Assembly (NCBI GenBank): GCA_937911235.1
Contig: CALDPN010000169.1
Coordinates: forward strand, 1 to 9,944
Direction: 5' to 3'
From: an uncultured Bacteroidales bacterium
Lineage (GTDB): Bacteria; Bacteroidota; Bacteroidia; Bacteroidales; Paludibacteraceae
Length of the DNA stretch: 9,944 nt
The notes under the pieces are model-generated. The model was not told the origin of the DNA. It did no database searches and saw nothing but the letters and a program-made list of their open reading frames with translations. A program made the position numbers and the translations under genes. This document shows, in pieces, positions 6,252 through 9,944 of this stretch (position 1 is the first letter of the stretch; every line of letters begins with the position of its first letter).

Positions 6252-7547
6252 ATGGAAATTCCAGTATTTGCGTTAATCCCTTTTGTGGTAATGCTTCTTT
6301 GCATTGCTATCGGTCCTCTTGTGGCTGAACACTGGTGGGAAAACAACAGAAACAAACTTATTGTTTCATTAGTATTAGGTGTGCCAACAGCTATTTGGTT
6401 GTGCTTAAATGGCATGGCAGGCGATCTTGAACATCAATTACTATTCGACTACGTTCCTTTCATTATCTTGTTAGGTTCATTATTTGTGGTTACAGGTGGT
6501 ATCCGCATTGCAGGTAACATTGCTGCAAAACCTATTGTAAACACCACATTTTTAGGTATTGGATACCTTTTAGCATCAATCATGGGTACCACAGGTGCTG
6601 CTATGCTACTTATCCGTCCTTTAATTGAAACCAACAAAGAACGTAAAAACAAAGTTCACACAATTTTATTCTTTATTGCTGCAGTAGCAAACTGTGGTGG
6701 TCTTCTTACTCCACTTGGTGACCCACCATTGTTCCTTCTATATCTAAAAGGTGCTCCATTTACATGGTTTATGGGTATGATTCCAGAATGGGCATTTGCT
6801 GGTGCTCTACTTCTTATCATCTACTTCCTTGTAGATAGTTATTTATACAAAAAAGAAGAACCAAAAGCTATTTGTGCAGACACTAAAGGTCAAACCAAAA
6901 TTACCATTACAGGTAATATCAACTTCCTTTACCTAGCTGCTATTGTATGTGCAGTGGCATTTATCAACCCAGGTACAATTCCTGCTATGGGCGACCACCA
7001 CGCACCACTATATATGAAATTCCTTCGTGAAATCGTATTAGTAGTGATTATTTTAGCATCTTGGTTTACCACCAAACAACAAATTCGTAAAGACAACAAC
7101 TATTCTTGGGGTCCTATTTTAGAAGTTGCAGCCCTATTCTTAGGTATTTTCGCAACTATGACACCAGCGCTTCTATTCTTAAAAGCTAACGCTTCTAGCC
7201 TTGGTATCACAGAATCTTGGCAATTTGTATACGCTACAGGTGCTCTAAGTTCATTCCTAGACAACGCTCCTACAGCTCTTGCATTCCACAGCGTGGCATT
7301 AGGTTTAGTAGACGGCACTGCTACTGGTCTTGTGGCTGGCATTCCAGAAATCTTATTAAAATCTATTTCTATGGGTGCTGTATTCTTTGGCGCAATGACC
7401 TACATTGGCAACGGTCCAAACTTTATGGTTAAAGCGATCGCAGAAGAAAACAAAATCGAAATGCCAAGTTTCTTTGGTTATATGATTAAATTCTCTCTAA
7501 TCGTGCTTTTACCTATTTATATTCTAACACAATTAATATTCCTATAA
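6252..7547 (+). CDS. NhaD-like sodium:proton antiporter (CitMHS-type membrane fold)
   Basis: A 431-residue polytopic inner-membrane protein with about 10-12 hydrophobic segments. It resembles the NhaD-like proteins of Bacteroidota, which share the ion transporter/citrate-transporter fold. Conserved-looking motifs with charged or polar residues inside membrane segments are NCGGLLTPLGDPP (147-159) in the first half and SSFLDNAPTA (333-342) plus YIGNGPNFM (384-392) in the second; the two halves mirror each other, as expected for an inverted-repeat transporter. The Asp residues in GDPP and LDNAP are plausible ion-binding sites. The expected role is Na+ (or Li+) export in exchange for protons, helping salt and pH balance. 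Because related proteins carry dicarboxylates or citrate, a different substrate cannot be excluded. It follows lepA by 32 bases and precedes purB by one base, so it is probably in the same operon. Confidence 0.88.
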   Translation: MEIPVFALIPFVVMLLCIAIGPLVAEHWWENNRNKLIVSLVLGVPTAIWLCLNGMAGDLEHQLLFDYVPFIILLGSLFVVTGGIRIAGNIAAKPIVNTTFLGIGYLLASIMGTTGAAMLLIRPLIETNKERKNKVHTILFFIAAVANCGGLLTPLGDPPLFLLYLKGAPFTWFMGMIPEWAFAGALLLIIYFLVDSYLYKKEEPKAICADTKGQTKITITGNINFLYLAAIVCAVAFINPGTIPAMGDHHAPLYMKFLREIVLVVIILASWFTTKQQIRKDNNYSWGPILEVAALFLGIFATMTPALLFLKANASSLGITESWQFVYATGALSSFLDNAPTALAFHSVALGLVDGTATGLVAGIPEILLKSISMGAVFFGAMTYIGNGPNFMVKAIAEENKIEMPSFFGYMIKFSLIVLLPIYILTQLIFL

Positions 7548-7548
7548 T

Positions 7549-8895
7549 ATGAACGAACTAAACATTCTAACAGCCATCTCTCCTATCGATGGTCGTTATA
7601 GAGGAAAAGTAGAAGCTTTAGCTCCTTATTATTCAGAATATGCTCTTATCAAATATAGAGTAAGAGTAGAAATTGAATATTTCATTGCACTTTGCGAACT
7701 TCCAGTTCCACAACTTGCAGGCGTAGATAAAAACTTATTCGAAAGCTTACGCGACATCTACAGAAACTTCTCACTTGCTGACGCAAACGTGGTGAAAGAC
7801 ACAGAAAAAGTTACAAACCACGACGTAAAAGCAGTAGAATATTTCATTAAAGGTAAATTTGATGAAATGGGCTTAAGTGAATATAAAGAATTTATCCACT
7901 TTGGTCTTACTTCTCAAGACATCAACAACACTTCTGTGCCAATGATGGTAAAAGAAAGCTTAGCTGAAGTATTTATTCCTGCTACAGAAGAACTTATTGC
8001 TAAACTTAACGGTTTTGCAGAGGATTGGAAAGACGTGCCAATGCTTGCTAAAACTCACGGTCAACCAGCTTCTCCTACTCGTTTAGGCAAAGAAATTAAA
8101 GTATTTGCATATCGTTTGGAAGAACAACTTGCAACACTTAAAGCTGTGAAATACACAGCTAAATTTGGTGGTGCTACTGGCAACTACAATGCTCACAACG
8201 TGGCATATCCTGCTATCGACTGGAAAGCATTTGGTAACAAATTCGTGAGTGAATACCTAGGTCTTGAACGTGAACAATGGACCACCCAAATTTCAAACTA
8301 CGACCACCTAGCAGCTATTTTTGATGCTATCAAACGTATTAATACCATCATTATAGACCTAGACCGCGACTTCTGGACATATATTTCAATGGAATACTTT
8401 AAACAAACTATCAAAGCTGGCGAAGTAGGTTCATCTGCTATGCCACATAAAGTAAACCCTATTGACTTTGAAAACTCAGAAGGTAACCTTGGCATTTCAA
8501 CAGCTATTTTAGAACACTTAGCTCACAAACTGCCAGTGTCTCGTTTGCAACGCGACCTAACAGACTCTACAGTAATTCGTAATATTGGTGTGCCACTTGC
8601 TCACTCTATTCTTGCTATTGCTAGCACAATGAAAGGTTTAGGAAAACTTCTTCTAAACGAAAAAGCTATCAAAGCAGACTTAGAAAACTGCTGGAACGTA
8701 TGTGCAGAGGCTATTCAAACTATCCTAAGACGTGAAAACTATCCAAAACCATACGAAACTCTTAAAGAACTAACTCGTACAAACGACGTAGTGAATGCAG
8801 AGTCTATCAGTAAGTTTATTGAAGGATTGAACGTGTCAGAAGAAGTAAAAGCTGAACTTCGCCAAATCACTCCTTATTCATACACAGGTATTTAA
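7549..8895 (+). CDS. purB: adenylosuccinate lyase (PurB)
   Basis: The enzyme acts twice in purine synthesis: it splits SAICAR to AICAR plus fumarate, and adenylosuccinate to AMP plus fumarate. The 448-residue product is of the enterobacterial PurB type. It starts with LTAISPIDGRYRGKVEALAP (7-26). It carries TNHDVKAVEY (89-98), GLTSQDINNT (119-128) and KTHGQPASPTRLGKE (168-182), with His170 as the likely general acid, and the fumarase-superfamily signature loop GEVGSSAMPHKVNPIDFENS (291-310), with Ser295 as the likely general base. All key residues are present and the length is complete, so it should be active as a cytosolic homotetramer. The ATG lies one base after the antiporter stop, and the next gene begins one base after the purB stop, with TAATATG at both junctions. 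Confidence 0.97.
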   Translation: MNELNILTAISPIDGRYRGKVEALAPYYSEYALIKYRVRVEIEYFIALCELPVPQLAGVDKNLFESLRDIYRNFSLADANVVKDTEKVTNHDVKAVEYFIKGKFDEMGLSEYKEFIHFGLTSQDINNTSVPMMVKESLAEVFIPATEELIAKLNGFAEDWKDVPMLAKTHGQPASPTRLGKEIKVFAYRLEEQLATLKAVKYTAKFGGATGNYNAHNVAYPAIDWKAFGNKFVSEYLGLEREQWTTQISNYDHLAAIFDAIKRINTIIIDLDRDFWTYISMEYFKQTIKAGEVGSSAMPHKVNPIDFENSEGNLGISTAILEHLAHKLPVSRLQRDLTDSTVIRNIGVPLAHSILAIASTMKGLGKLLLNEKAIKADLENCWNVCAEAIQTILRRENYPKPYETLKELTRTNDVVNAESISKFIEGLNVSEEVKAELRQITPYSYTGI

Positions 8896-8896
8896 T

Positions 8897-9944
8897 ATGT
8901 TCAAAACTCTTTTACAACGTTTTGTTCCACCTTATAAAAAATCAGTGGTTGGTGTGCTATTTTTTAGCATACTTTCCACTGTTTTAAGTTTATTCTCGTT
9001 TGCCCTTATAGTGCCTATCCTAGAGATACTATTTGGAATATCAAACCCAGTGGAGCAAGCACCAGTATTTGAAGGATTTGGCAGTGCCTTCGATTATCTA
9101 AAAAATTATTTATACTACTACGTTACCATTTTTATGCACGAATATGGTAAAATACAAACCTTAGGTTTCTTGGCTGTAGGATTAGTAATAATGACTTTTT
9201 TGAAAGTTATTACCTATTACTTAAGCTCTGTTTTCATGGCATATATGCAAACAGGTGTGGTTAAAGACCTAAGAAATAATCTTTTAGATAAGATACTTAC
9301 CCTACCAATAGGATTTTTTACAGAAGAAAAGAAAGGCGACATAATGTCGCGTGTGAGCGTGGATGTGCAAGATGTAGAAGCCTCTATAATGGGCTCTCTA
9401 GATATGCTAATTAAGAATCCTATTATTATCCTTATCTATCTTATTGTACTTATTGGCGTTAGCTGGGAGCTTACATTATTTGTATTTGTGATGCTTCCTT
9501 TTGCTGGCGGACTAATGGGCGTGGTGGGCAAAAACCTTAAAAAAGACTCAATGGAAGTGGGTCAAGAACAAGGTAGCCTCACCTCTCAACTAGAAGAAAT
9601 GCTTGGCGGACTTCGCATTATAAAAGCATTCAATGCCGAAGGTAAAATATCTTCTCGTTTCCACAACCAAACCAAAAGAATTAGAGATGCTATAATTAAG
9701 GTGGTGAAAAGACAATACCTTGCCCACCCTATGAGCGAATTCCTTGGCACTATGATTATCTCTATTGTGGTTTGCTATGGTGGCTATCTAATTCTATGCA
9801 CAGATAGTGGTTTGCAGGCTTCAGTGTTTATTTACTATATTCTTATCTTCTATAGCATTATAAACCCTATTAAAGAACTTTCTCGTGCTTCATACAATGT
9901 GCGTAAAGGTATGGGTTCGCTAGAGCGTATCGATAAGATTATGG
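8897..9944 (+). CDS. ABC transporter permease/ATP-binding protein, 5' part (cut by window end)
   Basis: An ATG one base after purB opens a frame that stays open to the window edge, giving 349 residues of an exporter-type ABC half-transporter. The visible part is the transmembrane domain with about six helices (roughly 15-47, 87-116, 173-189, 191-211, 283-301 and 308-325). Between helices 2 and 3 lies the typical LPIGFFTEEKKGDIMSR stretch (136-152), and before helix 5 the conserved QLEEMLGGLRIIKAFNAEGK segment (231-250). The order and motifs fit MsbA-like lipid or drug exporters, which work as dimers in the inner membrane. The nucleotide-binding domain (Walker A, signature motif, Walker B) should lie beyond 9944 and cannot be checked here. 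The residues between helices 1 and 2 (about 50-85) form a longer loop than in MsbA. The substrate is unknown. Confidence 0.9.
   Translation, partial: MFKTLLQRFVPPYKKSVVGVLFFSILSTVLSLFSFALIVPILEILFGISNPVEQAPVFEGFGSAFDYLKNYLYYYVTIFMHEYGKIQTLGFLAVGLVIMTFLKVITYYLSSVFMAYMQTGVVKDLRNNLLDKILTLPIGFFTEEKKGDIMSRVSVDVQDVEASIMGSLDMLIKNPIIILIYLIVLIGVSWELTLFVFVMLPFAGGLMGVVGKNLKKDSMEVGQEQGSLTSQLEEMLGGLRIIKAFNAEGKISSRFHNQTKRIRDAIIKVVKRQYLAHPMSEFLGTMIISIVVCYGGYLILCTDSGLQASVFIYYILIFYSIINPIKELSRASYNVRKGMGSLERIDKIM

Noticed and set aside
7217..7432. Plus-strand open frame of 71 codons inside the antiporter gene
   Set aside because: It is an out-of-frame shadow of a strongly supported membrane protein and looks compositionally random.

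Overview
The window looks like ordinary chromosomal DNA from an AT-rich member of the Bacteroidota, most likely Bacteroidales. Three things point there. One gene encodes a GldD-type lipoprotein, a family known from this phylum. Three intergenic regions carry the Bacteroidota sigma-factor -7 element TATCTTTG; in front of the tRNA it has a correctly spaced TTTG at -33. Most genes lack a Shine-Dalgarno sequence. No insertion sequence, CRISPR array, phage gene or toxin system is visible, and no gap longer than 300 bases lacks a gene.

Layout. (1) 1-1859, plus strand: a possible tail of an upstream gene, then the compact set folE (GTP cyclohydrolase I), gldD (lipoprotein) and an Sfp-type phosphopantetheinyl transferase, separated by 2 bp and then overlapping by 1 bp. 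(2) 1860-2138: a consensus promoter, tRNA-Asp(GTC), a bidirectional terminator, and a short inverted copy of the tRNA T-arm. (3) 2139-4313, minus strand: three membrane or membrane-associated proteins. These are an SO_0444-type metal permease with a C-terminal HMA domain, a YccF-family protein and a YkvA/DUF1232 protein. (4) 4432-9944, plus strand: lepA (EF4), an NhaD-like sodium:proton antiporter, purB (adenylosuccinate lyase) and the 5' part of an ABC exporter that runs off the window end. The last three are packed with 1-bp gaps, so they are probably co-transcribed.

Functionally this is housekeeping: pterin/folate precursor synthesis, carrier-protein activation, envelope lipoprotein, metal and sodium export, translation, purine synthesis and an ABC exporter. 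I did not find a convincing new system. The points most worth a second look are the inverted tRNA T-arm fragment beside tRNA-Asp, the permease start (the longest open frame runs through a terminator hairpin, so position 3401 is the better start), and the metal permease with a His/Cys-rich linker and fused HMA domain.
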